Positions 16,027 to 25,100 of a stretch of 64,000 nucleotides of DNA are shown here, in pieces. How positions within the stretch are numbered: position 1 is the first letter of the stretch; every line of letters begins with the position of its first letter. A program made the position numbers and the translations under genes. Origin of the DNA: Kiloniellales bacterium (GTDB taxonomy: Bacteria; Pseudomonadota; Alphaproteobacteria; Kiloniellales; JAKSBE01); contig JASJBF010000020.1 in the NCBI GenBank assembly GCA_030066685.1, forward strand, positions 59,499-123,498, read 5' to 3'. The notes under the pieces are model-generated. The model saw nothing but the letters and a program-made list of their open reading frames with translations. It was not told where the DNA came from and made no database searches.

Positions 16027-18570
16027 ATGAGGCATAGCGCTGATCTCGAAAACCTGAAATCCGCCTTGAATTTGACTCGCCGCCGCTTCCTGGAGTTGAG
16101 CGCCGGGGGAACGGCTGCCGGTCTGGTCGGGCTCGGCGCGCACAAGGAGGCAAAGGGCTTCGCCTACGAACCGTATTACACGGACGATCAACTCACGACG
16201 GTCGTGACGAGCTGTGCGCACAACTGCGGGTCTCGCCACATGCTGGTCGCGCACAAGAAAGGCGATGTCATCGTTCGCCTCTCGACGGACGACGGATCCT
16301 ATCAGGGCGACGCCTATGGAACGGACACCGAGGAGCTGCCGCAGGTCCGCGCCTGTCTGAGAGGACGTGCGTACCGCTCGCGCATCTACTCGCCGGAACG
16401 GCTGCTCTACCCGATGATCCGCGTCGGGGCACGGGGCGAGGGACGCTTCAAGCGCGCCTCCTGGGACTACACGCTCGACTTCCTGGCCGAGAAGATGGTC
16501 GAGCTCAAACAGCGCTATGGTCCGACGGCGATCCTCGACCAGAGCTATGCTGGGTCATCCTGGGGGGTCTTGCACAAGTCGGATCAGATCGAAGGCCTCC
16601 TGGGGCGGTTCCTGGGCATATTCGGCTGTCGCACCGTTTCCTGGTCGGTGCCGTCCTATCAGGGCACGACCTTCAGTTCGCTGACCACCTTCGGGACGAT
16701 CGAGGACGGCAACGAGGACGATGCCTTCGCGCACTCCAAGTTGATCATCATGTGGGGCTGGAACCCGGCCTACACCTTCCACGGTGGAAACACTTTCTAC
16801 TACATGCGCCTGGCCAAGCAGCGCGGCTGCAAGTTCGTTCTCGTCGACCCGCAGTATACGGACTCGGCCGCCGCCTACGACGCCTGGTGGATCCCCATAA
16901 AGCCGGCGACCGACGGCGCCATGATGGCGGCCATGGCCCACTACATCTTTGCGACGGGCATGCACGATCAGGACTTCATCGACAAGTTCTGCCTGGGCAT
17001 GGACGAGAGAACGATGCCCCCCTGGGCCGGACACCTGGAGAACTTCAAGGACTACATTCTCGGCAAGTATGACGGGCAGCCCAAGACGCCCGAGTGGGCC
17101 GAGCCGATCTGCGGCGTGAAGGCCGAGGACATCAAGAAGCTCGCCCACATGTATGCCTCGACCAAGCCTGCAGCCCTGAAGGCATCTTGGGCCCCGGGCC
17201 GCAACGCCTATGGCGAGCAGTACAACCGGATGGCCGCGGCGCTCCAGTCCATGACCGGCAACGTCGGCGTTCTCGGCGGCTCTTCAGAGGGGGTCGGCAA
17301 GGCCTGGCATTCGGAAGCCGTGGCCGGACCCTACGACGAGTTCCGCAACGTCCACGCCGCGGCAATCAAGTCGGATGCCTGGGCACATTGCGTGCTGAAC
17401 TATCCGGACGTGCGGCGTGAGGACATTGGGCTCTGGCCCAAGCCGGGAACGCCCTACGACGGCGTGATTCCGAACATAAAGGCGATCTGGTGGCATGGAT
17501 CGGACTGGTTCAACCAGCTGCCGAACATCAACAAGCAGATCGAGGCGATCAACAGGCTGGAGCTGGTCGTCTGCCAGGATTCGACGATCACGCCCTCAGG
17601 CCTTTGGGCAGACGTTTTGCTGCCCGCGGCAACGCACTTCGAGCGCCACGACGTCGCACTGCCCTGGTACAAGGGACACTACTACATCCACCGCCCCAAG
17701 GTGATCGAGCCCCTGGGGGAAAGCAAAACCGATCTCCAGATCTTCACCGAACTCGCCTACCGGCTCGGCTTCGGACCGGTTTTCAACCCGAAGGCGCCAC
17801 GCGACTACTTCCAGGACGACAACGCCGTCGACGAAGCTTATCTCCGGGAGTGGTGGGAAAACCGGGTGATGCATCACCAGGGCGTCAAGATGCCCTGGGA
17901 GGAGTTCAAGCAGCGGGGCATCTACAAGTTCAAGCTGCCGCGCCCCCATGTGGCCTTTCAGGACAATGTCGAGAAGGGAGTCCCGTTTCAGACTCCGTCC
18001 GGGAAGATCGAGATCTTCTCGACCAAGCTGGCGAGCATCCCAGACTGGACTCAGACGCAGTTCGGCTACCCGATTCCCTACATCCCCAAGTGGGTCGAAC
18101 CTTGGGAGTCGCTCAACAGCCCCAAGACGAAGGACTATCCCTTCCACATGGTGACACCGCATCCGCGCTGGCGGACGCACTCGATCTTCAACAACATCCC
18201 CTGGCTCAGGGAGACCTACGAGCAGGAGGTGACGATCAATGCCTCCGACGCGCAGCGCCTCGGGATCAGGACGGGGGACAGCGTCTACGTCTGGAATGAT
18301 CGCGGGGCGACCGTGGCGCCGGCCTACGTCACCGAGCGCTGCATGCCGGGCGTTGTCGTCCTCTACGAGGGCGCGTGGATGGATCGGGACGAACGGGGCG
18401 TCGATCGTTCCGGCAATCCGGATTTCCTGACGCTCGATGCGCCAAGTCCGGCCGGCGCCTTCGCCTACAACACCATTCTGGTCAACATCCAGAAGACCGA
18501 CGCCGAGCATCGACCCGGTTGGGACAAGCTGGCGACCGCGCGGAGCCACGTGTTCCGGCGCGATTACTAG
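16027..18570 (+). CDS. DMSO-reductase family molybdopterin oxidoreductase, DmsA-like, Tat-exported
   Basis: 847 residues. A Tat signal (LTRRRFLELSAGG) is followed by an FeS region, SCAHNCGSRH...VRACLRGR, then the DmsA-like run YSPERLLYPMIRVGARGEGRFKRASWDY. Mo-bisPGD-binding segments include IIMWGWNPAYTF, FVLVDPQYTDSAA, and the C-terminal MVTPHPRWRTHS and RLGIRTGDSVYVWNDRG. The third FeS ligand, Cys in E. coli DmsA (GSRC), is His here, and a Ser in the SWSVPSYQG region could ligate Mo. It has its own FeS subunit and chaperone downstream but no DmsC/NrfD anchor gene. Substrate is unknown: DMSO, methionine sulfoxide and other oxyanions or N/S-oxides are possible. Confidence 0.9.
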   Translation: MRHSADLENLKSALNLTRRRFLELSAGGTAAGLVGLGAHKEAKGFAYEPYYTDDQLTTVVTSCAHNCGSRHMLVAHKKGDVIVRLSTDDGSYQGDAYGTDTEELPQVRACLRGRAYRSRIYSPERLLYPMIRVGARGEGRFKRASWDYTLDFLAEKMVELKQRYGPTAILDQSYAGSSWGVLHKSDQIEGLLGRFLGIFGCRTVSWSVPSYQGTTFSSLTTFGTIEDGNEDDAFAHSKLIIMWGWNPAYTFHGGNTFYYMRLAKQRGCKFVLVDPQYTDSAAAYDAWWIPIKPATDGAMMAAMAHYIFATGMHDQDFIDKFCLGMDERTMPPWAGHLENFKDYILGKYDGQPKTPEWAEPICGVKAEDIKKLAHMYASTKPAALKASWAPGRNAYGEQYNRMAAALQSMTGNVGVLGGSSEGVGKAWHSEAVAGPYDEFRNVHAAAIKSDAWAHCVLNYPDVRREDIGLWPKPGTPYDGVIPNIKAIWWHGSDWFNQLPNINKQIEAINRLELVVCQDSTITPSGLWADVLLPAATHFERHDVALPWYKGHYYIHRPKVIEPLGESKTDLQIFTELAYRLGFGPVFNPKAPRDYFQDDNAVDEAYLREWWENRVMHHQGVKMPWEEFKQRGIYKFKLPRPHVAFQDNVEKGVPFQTPSGKIEIFSTKLASIPDWTQTQFGYPIPYIPKWVEPWESLNSPKTKDYPFHMVTPHPRWRTHSIFNNIPWLRETYEQEVTINASDAQRLGIRTGDSVYVWNDRGATVAPAYVTERCMPGVVVLYEGAWMDRDERGVDRSGNPDFLTLDAPSPAGAFAYNTILVNIQKTDAEHRPGWDKLATARSHVFRRDY

Positions 18571-18593
18571 TTGCTCGCTCAAGGAGGGCTGAA

Positions 18594-19262
18594 ATGGCCG
18601 CTGAGAAGGACAAGTCTCGGATCAAGGAAGCGATCAAACGCGTCAAGCGAGAGGTCTATGAGCCGGTCGTCCCTGACATGCAGCTGGGTTTCATCCATCA
18701 CAACGTCGACTGCATCGGCTGCCGGGCGTGCGAGATCGCCTGCAAGGACAAGAACGGCCTGCCGCCGGGTCCGCGCTTCCGTCGCGTTCAATACATCGAA
18801 GGCGGCACCTTTCCGGAGGTCTTTGCCTACAAGGTCAACATGTCCTGCAACCACTGCAGCGAGCCCGCCTGCCTGCCGGTCTGCCCGACCGGCGCGATCT
18901 GGAAGCGCAAGACGGACGGGATCGTGGACATCGATTCAACGCTCTGCATCGGCTGCCGGCGTTGCGAGGCGGCCTGTCCCTACGGCGCCCCGCAGTACGA
19001 TCCAGAGGACCAGATCGTCAAGAAATGCAATATGTGCGTCGATGAAATCGATGCCGGGCGCAAGCCCTACTGCGTCATGGCCTGCATGATGCGGGTCCTG
19101 GACATCGGCCCGATCGACGGGCTGGTCGATGGCAGCTATGAGACAAAGGCTCGGGGCCCCGACGAAGGCGTCGTTCGACAAGTCAAGAACATGGCCGATC
19201 CGGAGCTCACGAACCCGTCGATCGTCTTCATCCCGCATAGCAAGGGGTCGGTGGAGAGCTAG
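18594..19262 (+). CDS. DmsB-like four-cluster ferredoxin subunit
   Basis: 222 residues from the ATG at 18594, with AAGGAGGG upstream. An in-frame earlier ATG lies inside the molybdoenzyme gene. Four cysteine groups occur: CIGCRACEIAC, CNHCSEPACLPVCP, CIGCRRCEAACP and CNMC...CVMAC, each expected to bind [4Fe-4S]. There is no Tat signal, so it would be exported by hitch-hiking on the catalytic subunit, as known for DmsAB. The usual membrane partner is missing, so electrons may enter from the pentahaem cytochrome instead. Confidence 0.9.
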   Translation: MAAEKDKSRIKEAIKRVKREVYEPVVPDMQLGFIHHNVDCIGCRACEIACKDKNGLPPGPRFRRVQYIEGGTFPEVFAYKVNMSCNHCSEPACLPVCPTGAIWKRKTDGIVDIDSTLCIGCRRCEAACPYGAPQYDPEDQIVKKCNMCVDEIDAGRKPYCVMACMMRVLDIGPIDGLVDGSYETKARGPDEGVVRQVKNMADPELTNPSIVFIPHSKGSVES

Positions 19263-19271
19263 GAGGTCGGC

Positions 19272-20042
19272 ATGGATCGGGCCCATCGAAACACGAATGC
19301 CGGTGGCTTTTTGGCTGAGTTCCGGGAGGCGGTGGCGGAAGACCTTCGGCTCTTGGCGTGTCTCCACGATGCCGAACCGGATGCGGACGGCCTGGAGCAA
19401 TTGCGTGCCCAGGCGTTTCAGGACTGCCTGGGTCTCAAGCTGATGTCCCCGATCGGCCAGGAGGGGCTCGAGATCTTCGACGCCGCGCTTCAAGCGCTGC
19501 CGGAACCGATCAGCTGTGATCTGCTTGATGCCCTCGCGGCCGAGTACGCCAACATCTACCTGACCTACGCCTACAGGGCCTCGCCCTGCGAGTCCGTGTG
19601 GTTTGACGATGATGGCCTGGAGCGACAGGAGCCGATGTTCCAGGTACGCGAATGGTACCGCAAGCACCAGACTGCCACGTCCGACCCCAGAAAGCGGCCG
19701 GACGATCATCTCGTCTTTCAACTGCTCTTCGTCGCTCGGCTGATCGATCAGGCCGAGGGCGAAGGCGGACTTCGGGATGCTTGTCGTTTCCTGGACGACC
19801 ACCTCCTGAGGTGGCTCGGCCAGTTCTGCGGCCGCGCCGCTTCCCGCTGCCAGTCGGGATACTTCGCGGGACTGCTGCTGGTCACCGGAGCCTATGTGGA
19901 CGAATTGCGAGACCTCTTGGCAAGGGCCCTCGACGCGCCGCGACCGAAGACGGAGAACGTCAAGGAGCGTCGGAGTTCCAGACCCGCGGCCTTTGACCGA
20001 GACGCGCCCGCCTTCGTCCCTGGGACAGGGCCGGGTTGGTGA
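19272..20042 (+). CDS. TorD/DmsD-type molybdoenzyme chaperone
   Basis: 256 residues from an ATG with AGGAGG 7 bases upstream. The all-helical TorD family is recognisable from LAAEYANIYLTYAYRASPCESVWF, VREWYRKHQTATSDP and PDDHLVFQLLFVARLI. It binds the twin-arginine leader of the DmsA-like protein and helps cofactor loading in the cytoplasm. The C-terminal 40 residues are polar and probably disordered. It lies 10 bases after the FeS subunit. Confidence 0.85.
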   Translation: MDRAHRNTNAGGFLAEFREAVAEDLRLLACLHDAEPDADGLEQLRAQAFQDCLGLKLMSPIGQEGLEIFDAALQALPEPISCDLLDALAAEYANIYLTYAYRASPCESVWFDDDGLERQEPMFQVREWYRKHQTATSDPRKRPDDHLVFQLLFVARLIDQAEGEGGLRDACRFLDDHLLRWLGQFCGRAASRCQSGYFAGLLLVTGAYVDELRDLLARALDAPRPKTENVKERRSSRPAAFDRDAPAFVPGTGPGW

Positions 20043-20111
20043 TCAGACGCAGATGAAGCGGATGCACCTCTCGATGGACGGCCGGAACCGCGGCGAGAGG
20101 TCGTCAAGACC

Positions 20112-21161
20112 ATGACGCGGTCTGTCGACACGGCAACCCGGCTGGAGCAAGGGCCGACGTTCCACGGCGACCGTTGTGTGCATGGCTTTGCCCCCGCCGC
20201 GACGTGTCGGGCCTGCATCGAAGCCTGCCCACGTGACGCCTGGATCCTCGATGAGTCCGCCCTGAGCCTAGATTTGGATTCTTGCGACGGCTGCGGACTT
20301 TGCCAGGCGGCCTGCCCTGAAGCGGCGATCGAGATCGACGCCAAGCCGAGCCTGCGGCAGGACCTCGAGGAAGTGGTGGCCTTTGCCAGCTGTGAAAAGG
20401 CGGGAATCCCCGCCCAGGACGGCGTTCTTCCCTGCCTGCACGCTCTGGGTCTGCGTGAGATCCTGCTTATCCACCGGGAGGGAATCACACATCTGGTGCT
20501 GGCCAAGGGCGACTGCTCGACTTGCGCACGGGGCCAAGCCCCGCGCCTCGAGTCGACCGTTGAGCGCCTGAACGTCGCGCTCGAGGAGCGTGGATTGCCT
20601 GCGATCCGCCTCGAACATTGCGCGGCCGATGACTGGAAGGACCGCAGGGCGTCGCTCGACGCCGTTTCGAAGTCTCCGGTTCTCGACCGGCGCGGCCTGT
20701 TTCGCCGGCTCACTCAGGCGGCGGCGCAGGCAGAGGGGCCACGTCAGGACCAGCGCGCCCCGACGGCGCCGGGGGCGCTGCTTCCGAGAAAGCAACGGAC
20801 CGACAGCCTGCCTTATCTGCCGATCATCCTTGCGGAGCGTTGCGTCGGTTGCGATGCCTGTCTGCGCATCTGCCCACACGGTGCCCTGCGTCTTGACGAG
20901 AGCGAGGATGAGCCTTGCTATCGCCTGCTGGGGGAACGCTGTACGGGATGTGGCCTCTGCGTCGATGTCTGCGAGCAAGACGCGGTTCGGATCGATCTCT
21001 GGGCAAGCGAATCGTTGCCGACGGTGCCGCTCAAAGCTGCCCGTTGTCGTGCCTGTGGGGCGCCGTTCCACAGACCAAGTATACAGGCTCGCAGAGCGGA
21101 GCTCTGCCGCATCTGTGAAACGTCGAGCCATCACCGAAAGTTGTTCCAGGTTCTGGACTGA
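20112..21161 (+). CDS. Polyferredoxin-like FeS protein with C-terminal Zn-ribbon-like motif
   Basis: 349 residues with no signal peptide, so cytoplasmic. Two ferredoxin pairs flank a middle domain: C...CRACIEACP with CDGCGLCQAACP near the N-terminus, and CVGCDACLRICP with CTGCGLCVDVCE near residues 240-290. The middle (FASCEKAGIP...LREILLIHREG...LAKGDCSTCARG) has a Rossmann-like look with extra cysteines. The C-terminus has CRACG and CRICE pairs. Such proteins often accompany molybdoenzyme operons as assembly or electron-transfer factors. Its exact role is unknown. Its stop overlaps the next start (TGATG). Confidence 0.75.
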   Translation: MTRSVDTATRLEQGPTFHGDRCVHGFAPAATCRACIEACPRDAWILDESALSLDLDSCDGCGLCQAACPEAAIEIDAKPSLRQDLEEVVAFASCEKAGIPAQDGVLPCLHALGLREILLIHREGITHLVLAKGDCSTCARGQAPRLESTVERLNVALEERGLPAIRLEHCAADDWKDRRASLDAVSKSPVLDRRGLFRRLTQAAAQAEGPRQDQRAPTAPGALLPRKQRTDSLPYLPIILAERCVGCDACLRICPHGALRLDESEDEPCYRLLGERCTGCGLCVDVCEQDAVRIDLWASESLPTVPLKAARCRACGAPFHRPSIQARRAELCRICETSSHHRKLFQVLD

Positions 21162-21631
21162 TGGCGGAGGAGAGGACGAACGAAGCTTGGTTGCGGGTCA
21201 TCCGGTCCGTCGTCCACGGACGCGGTTCGAAAGGCGGGTACATCGTCTGCTTTCCGGAGTATCGCCCCGACCTCGTCTTGGGCATGGCGCAGGCCCTTGG
21301 TCTGGTCCACTTCGACTTCCGGCACGAGGTCATGCGTTACCTCGGCTGGGAGGCGAGCACCTTGCAGCTCGAAGACCTGGACCGTGCCATCGCCGAACGG
21401 GCGTTGGGCGACGGCCTTGTCGTCCAGAATGCCGAGGCGCTCCTCAGCGCCAAGGGCGAAGATCTTCGCCGACGATGGCTTAAGGACTTCGTGGCTGCGC
21501 CCTGGCCGAATGTCGTGATCTTGTCTTTGGCGTTGTATGCCACCGCCGCCCCGCGGAAGCAGCCGCGGGTTGTAACGCTTGGTGCGCAGGACCTGCCCGA
21601 ACCGACGCTGCTCTCTCGGCTGGTGGTCTGA
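21161..21631 (+). CDS. Unknown cytoplasmic protein coupled to the polyferredoxin gene
   Basis: 156 residues, start overlapping the previous stop (TGATG), so translated together with it. There is no signal, span or cofactor motif. The sequence is mixed alpha/beta (VCFPEYRPDLVLGMAQALGLVHFDFR, FVAAPWPNVVILSLALYA) and could be a small nucleotide-binding-like fold lacking a P-loop. Not recognised. Conserved coupling with the molybdoenzyme set would suggest a maturation role. Confidence 0.65.
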   Translation: MAEERTNEAWLRVIRSVVHGRGSKGGYIVCFPEYRPDLVLGMAQALGLVHFDFRHEVMRYLGWEASTLQLEDLDRAIAERALGDGLVVQNAEALLSAKGEDLRRRWLKDFVAAPWPNVVILSLALYATAAPRKQPRVVTLGAQDLPEPTLLSRLVV

Positions 21632-21780
21632 TCGCCAGGTTCTTCGGCGGCGAATCTCGCCATCGCCTCCTCGCAGCCTCCGACACGGCGCTGAATCGTG
21701 CTTGGGTTTGATCTGAATCAGCACGCGCGCCTTGAATTTCCCACAATATCTGCAGCTGTCTGGCGGAGGCGGTCTCCGAG

Positions 21781-23661
21781 ATGTGGTCCTGGTTCACGTC
21801 GAGCCTGAACCGAAAGTTCGCGGCTATCTTGGCGGTAGCGCTGCTCTCCGCCTCTGCGCTGTCCCTTGTCATATTCATCGGGTTGTATCGAGCGGAGCTG
21901 GAGGAGGAGCGCAGCCAGGCGTCCCTCCAAGTCAACCGACTTCTTCAATCCGCGCTAGAGAACGCGATGCTCAAGCGGGACCTCGAGGGCCTGCGCAGCA
22001 TTGTCGATGGTTTGGGGCGCCAGGAAGGCATCAGCCAAGCGATGATCGTGAACCCCGGGGGAGAGGTGCGGTTTGCCTCCGATTCCGGGCGACTCGGGCG
22101 TTTGGTGGATGTCTCGACCGGCGAAGAGTGTGTCGGCTGTGACCTTGATGAAGGGACCTGGGCGGATAGCACGATCTTCGCCGTCAACGAGCAGGGCCAC
22201 GAGGTCTTGCGAAGTGTCAATCCGGTGCACAACAAGCCCGCTTGCGCGGGCTGCCACGGGGACGAGGAATCCAATCCGATCAATGGAATCCTCTTCGTCG
22301 ACTACGATGCAGGCGCCATCCGTGACCGCGCCCGCTCCACCGCAGTCGTCTTGGCAGGATCTGGCAGCCTCGTGGTTTGCCTGGTTCTCGCCGGAACCTG
22401 GCTGTTCCTTCGCCAGCAGGTTCTGACGCCAGTCCAAAGCATCGCTGGCGTCAGTCGCTCGCTCGCCGATGGTCGCCTGGAAGACCGGGTTCGGCCGAAG
22501 GGAAGGGACGAGCTCGCGCAGCTCGGGCGAGCTTTCGATGACATGGCGGATAGTTTGGAAGCGAACATACGGGTGATCGAGTCGAAGGAAGCCTTCCTCC
22601 AAAGCGTCTTGGACGCAATTCCGGATGGCGTCCGCGTCATCGACGAGGACTACCGGATCGTGAAGGTGAACAGGGCCTACTGCGATCAACTCGACGTCTC
22701 GCCGGACGAGTCGGTGGGTCTGCCGTGCTTCCGATCGAGCCATCGGAGGCGCGAACCCTGTGTCCCGACGCTGGTGACCTGCCCGCTTCACGAGATCCGC
22801 AAGTCCGACCAGCCGGTCAAGAGCATCCATCGGCACATTCGCAGGGATGGGTCAGCAATTGAGGTCGAGGTGCTCGCCGTGCCTGCAGAGACCCAGGCTG
22901 AGGGCGCGAAGCGCCGGCTGATCGTGGAATCGATACGCGACCTGGCACAACACCTGGATGTCTCTCACGAGCAAAGGCTGGCCGAGATGGCTCGGCTGGC
23001 CACCGGCGTGGCGCACGAGATCCATAATCCCTTGACGTCCATTCGACTGGCGCTGCATGGCGCATTTCGGAAGCGCAAAGCGCAGGAACTGTCGGACGAA
23101 GCCTTCGATTCCTATCTGACGAAGATAGATCGCCAAATCGACAAGTGCATCGAGATCACCGAGAGGCTCTTGAGGCTTTCGATCCCACCGGATGAAAGGC
23201 CTCAGCTTGTCAGTGTCAACCCGGCGATTTCCGACACGGTCTCGCTTATGACGCACGAGGCGGAGAGGCTCAGCATAGACCTCGAGTTGAGCCTGGACCC
23301 AGCCGATCCTCGTGTGATCGCCCGGGACAGCGAAGTCCGCATGCTCGTGCTCAACTTCATGCAGAATGCCTTCCATGCAATGCCGGAGGGGGGCGCGCTT
23401 ACCGTCAGCAGCGCGATTCAAGACGAGACGGTGCGACTCTCGTTCACGGACACCGGCGTCGGCATTCCGCCGGAGGTGCTGCCGCGGGTGTTTCAACCCT
23501 TCTTCAGCCGGCGGGCAGACGGCAAGCCTGGCACCGGCCTTGGATTGACCATTTCGAAGGCGATCGTAGATCGCTACGGAGGCCAGATCGACATAAGGAC
23601 GCGGGTCGATGAGGGAACGGCATTCCAGATAGAACTTCCTGGTGCGGTTGGACAGGGATGA
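21781..23661 (+). CDS. Sensor histidine kinase with periplasmic haem-c motif
   Basis: 626 residues. One membrane span at residues 12-35, a periplasmic domain to about 180, a second span (VVLAGSGSLVVCLVLAGTWLFL), HAMP (QQVLTPVQSIAGVSRSLADG), PAS (DAIPDGVRVIDEDYRIVKVN), HisKA with the phosphoacceptor in GVAHEIHNPLTS, and an HATPase with GTGLGLTISKAIVDRYGG. The periplasmic domain contains CAGCH (Cys155, Cys158, His159), a covalent haem c attachment motif, plus a CVGC pair about residue 117. It therefore probably senses redox state, O2, NO or another haem ligand. It overlaps the regulator gene by ATGA and presumably controls the redox locus upstream. Confidence 0.9.
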   Translation: MWSWFTSSLNRKFAAILAVALLSASALSLVIFIGLYRAELEEERSQASLQVNRLLQSALENAMLKRDLEGLRSIVDGLGRQEGISQAMIVNPGGEVRFASDSGRLGRLVDVSTGEECVGCDLDEGTWADSTIFAVNEQGHEVLRSVNPVHNKPACAGCHGDEESNPINGILFVDYDAGAIRDRARSTAVVLAGSGSLVVCLVLAGTWLFLRQQVLTPVQSIAGVSRSLADGRLEDRVRPKGRDELAQLGRAFDDMADSLEANIRVIESKEAFLQSVLDAIPDGVRVIDEDYRIVKVNRAYCDQLDVSPDESVGLPCFRSSHRRREPCVPTLVTCPLHEIRKSDQPVKSIHRHIRRDGSAIEVEVLAVPAETQAEGAKRRLIVESIRDLAQHLDVSHEQRLAEMARLATGVAHEIHNPLTSIRLALHGAFRKRKAQELSDEAFDSYLTKIDRQIDKCIEITERLLRLSIPPDERPQLVSVNPAISDTVSLMTHEAERLSIDLELSLDPADPRVIARDSEVRMLVLNFMQNAFHAMPEGGALTVSSAIQDETVRLSFTDTGVGIPPEVLPRVFQPFFSRRADGKPGTGLGLTISKAIVDRYGGQIDIRTRVDEGTAFQIELPGAVGQG

Positions 23662-25055
23662 GCGAAGACCTGAAGGACAAGACAGGCGTGCGCATACTGG
23701 TCGTCGAGGACGACAGTATCCTCAACGACATGGTCGTCGGGGAACTTGGTCGTATCGGCTATACCACCGAGGGTGCCGCATCCTGGGCTGCAGCGGAGGA
23801 ATACCTAACGGTCCAAGAGCCGAACCTCATTCTCCTTGATCCGCGGTTGCCGGACCAGGATGCGAATGAGCTCTTGCCGCAGCTGGCATCGCAGCAACCC
23901 GTCATCGTCCTCACCGCGTTCGCTTCGGTGCCGGGCGCGGTCGCGGCGATGAAGGCAGGAGCCGCAGACTACCTGGCGAAACCGCTGAGCCTCGACGAGT
24001 TGGAGTTCGTGGTCGATCGTGTCTTGAGGACCGAGCGCCTACGCCGTGAGCATGAGTTCCTAAAGAGCCAGCAGCAAAGCCGGCGAAAGAAGTTCATTCT
24101 CGGCCAGAGTCGGGTCATTCGGGACCTGGATGGTCTGATCGATGCCGTCGCGCCGAGCGAGGCGACCGTGCTGATTCAGGGTGAGAGCGGCGTTGGAAAG
24201 GAACTGGTCGCCCTCGAACTCCATGAAAGAAGCCTTCGGCGCGAATCCAACTTCGTGGCTCTGGATTGCTGTACGCTTCAGGAGACCCTGTTCGAGTCTG
24301 AGCTTTTCGGTCATGAGCGAGGATCCTTCACCGGCGCCGATCGACAGAAGAAGGGGCTCATCGAGAACGCCGAGGGTGGGACTCTGTTCCTGGACGAGAT
24401 CGGTAACATCTCGCCCGCCATCCAGGCGAAGCTCCTCAGGTTCCTGGAGACGGGAGAATTCCGTCGCTTGGGTGGCACGAAAGATCTCAGAGCCGACGTT
24501 CGAATCGTTGCAGCCACCAATGCGGACCTCGAAGCCTTGTCCAGAGATGGCTCTTTTCGTGCGGACCTTTTTTACCGTTTGAATGCCTTCGGCATTCATG
24601 TTCCACCGCTTCGGGAACACAGAGAAGATATTCCTTCTCTTGTAGACCACTTCATAAGGAACCACAGCTTTTCGAGACGGGTGGACAAGGTCGTCGCTCC
24701 GGCAGCGCTGCGTGTATTGGTGCACTACGATTGGCCGGGCAACGTTCGTGAACTCAGGAACGTCGTCGAGCGAGCCATCATCCTATCGGGGGAGGGCCGA
24801 CAGATTCGCAAAGAGCATTTTGCGATCACACGCAACGGGCAGGACCTCCCTCACAAGACGACGCTCAAGTTCGACCACGAGCCGACCTTGAAGGAGATCG
24901 AGGGCAGTTACCTGCGATTGCTATTGGACCGCTATGCCGGACATCGGGCACGGGTGGCCCAGGCCCTCGGTGTCAGCGAGCGCAACACCTATCGCTTGAT
25001 CCAGAAGTATCTGGATTACCGTGGGCAAGAGCACGACAGGCAAGCGGGTGACTAG
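23658..25055 (+). CDS. NtrC-family sigma-54-dependent response regulator
   Basis: 465 residues. The receiver domain has its acidic pocket in VVEDD and phospho-Asp in LILLDPRLPDQDA. The AAA+ domain has Walker A GESGVGKE, GSFTGA (the sigma-54-contacting loop, normally GAFTGA), Walker B GGTLFLDEIG and the second region of homology LFYRLNAFGIHVPPLREHREDI. A Fis-type HTH ends the protein (RARVAQALGVSERNTYRLI). It pairs with the haem-c kinase by overlap. Targets should have -24/-12 promoters, though I found none with correct spacing near the Gly-Met-X or molybdoenzyme genes. Confidence 0.93.
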   Translation: MSEDLKDKTGVRILVVEDDSILNDMVVGELGRIGYTTEGAASWAAAEEYLTVQEPNLILLDPRLPDQDANELLPQLASQQPVIVLTAFASVPGAVAAMKAGAADYLAKPLSLDELEFVVDRVLRTERLRREHEFLKSQQQSRRKKFILGQSRVIRDLDGLIDAVAPSEATVLIQGESGVGKELVALELHERSLRRESNFVALDCCTLQETLFESELFGHERGSFTGADRQKKGLIENAEGGTLFLDEIGNISPAIQAKLLRFLETGEFRRLGGTKDLRADVRIVAATNADLEALSRDGSFRADLFYRLNAFGIHVPPLREHREDIPSLVDHFIRNHSFSRRVDKVVAPAALRVLVHYDWPGNVRELRNVVERAIILSGEGRQIRKEHFAITRNGQDLPHKTTLKFDHEPTLKEIEGSYLRLLLDRYAGHRARVAQALGVSERNTYRLIQKYLDYRGQEHDRQAGD

Positions 25056-25100
25056 TCGTGGATGGCTCGAGAACCGGATCGGCCAGAACCGTCGCCGGCG

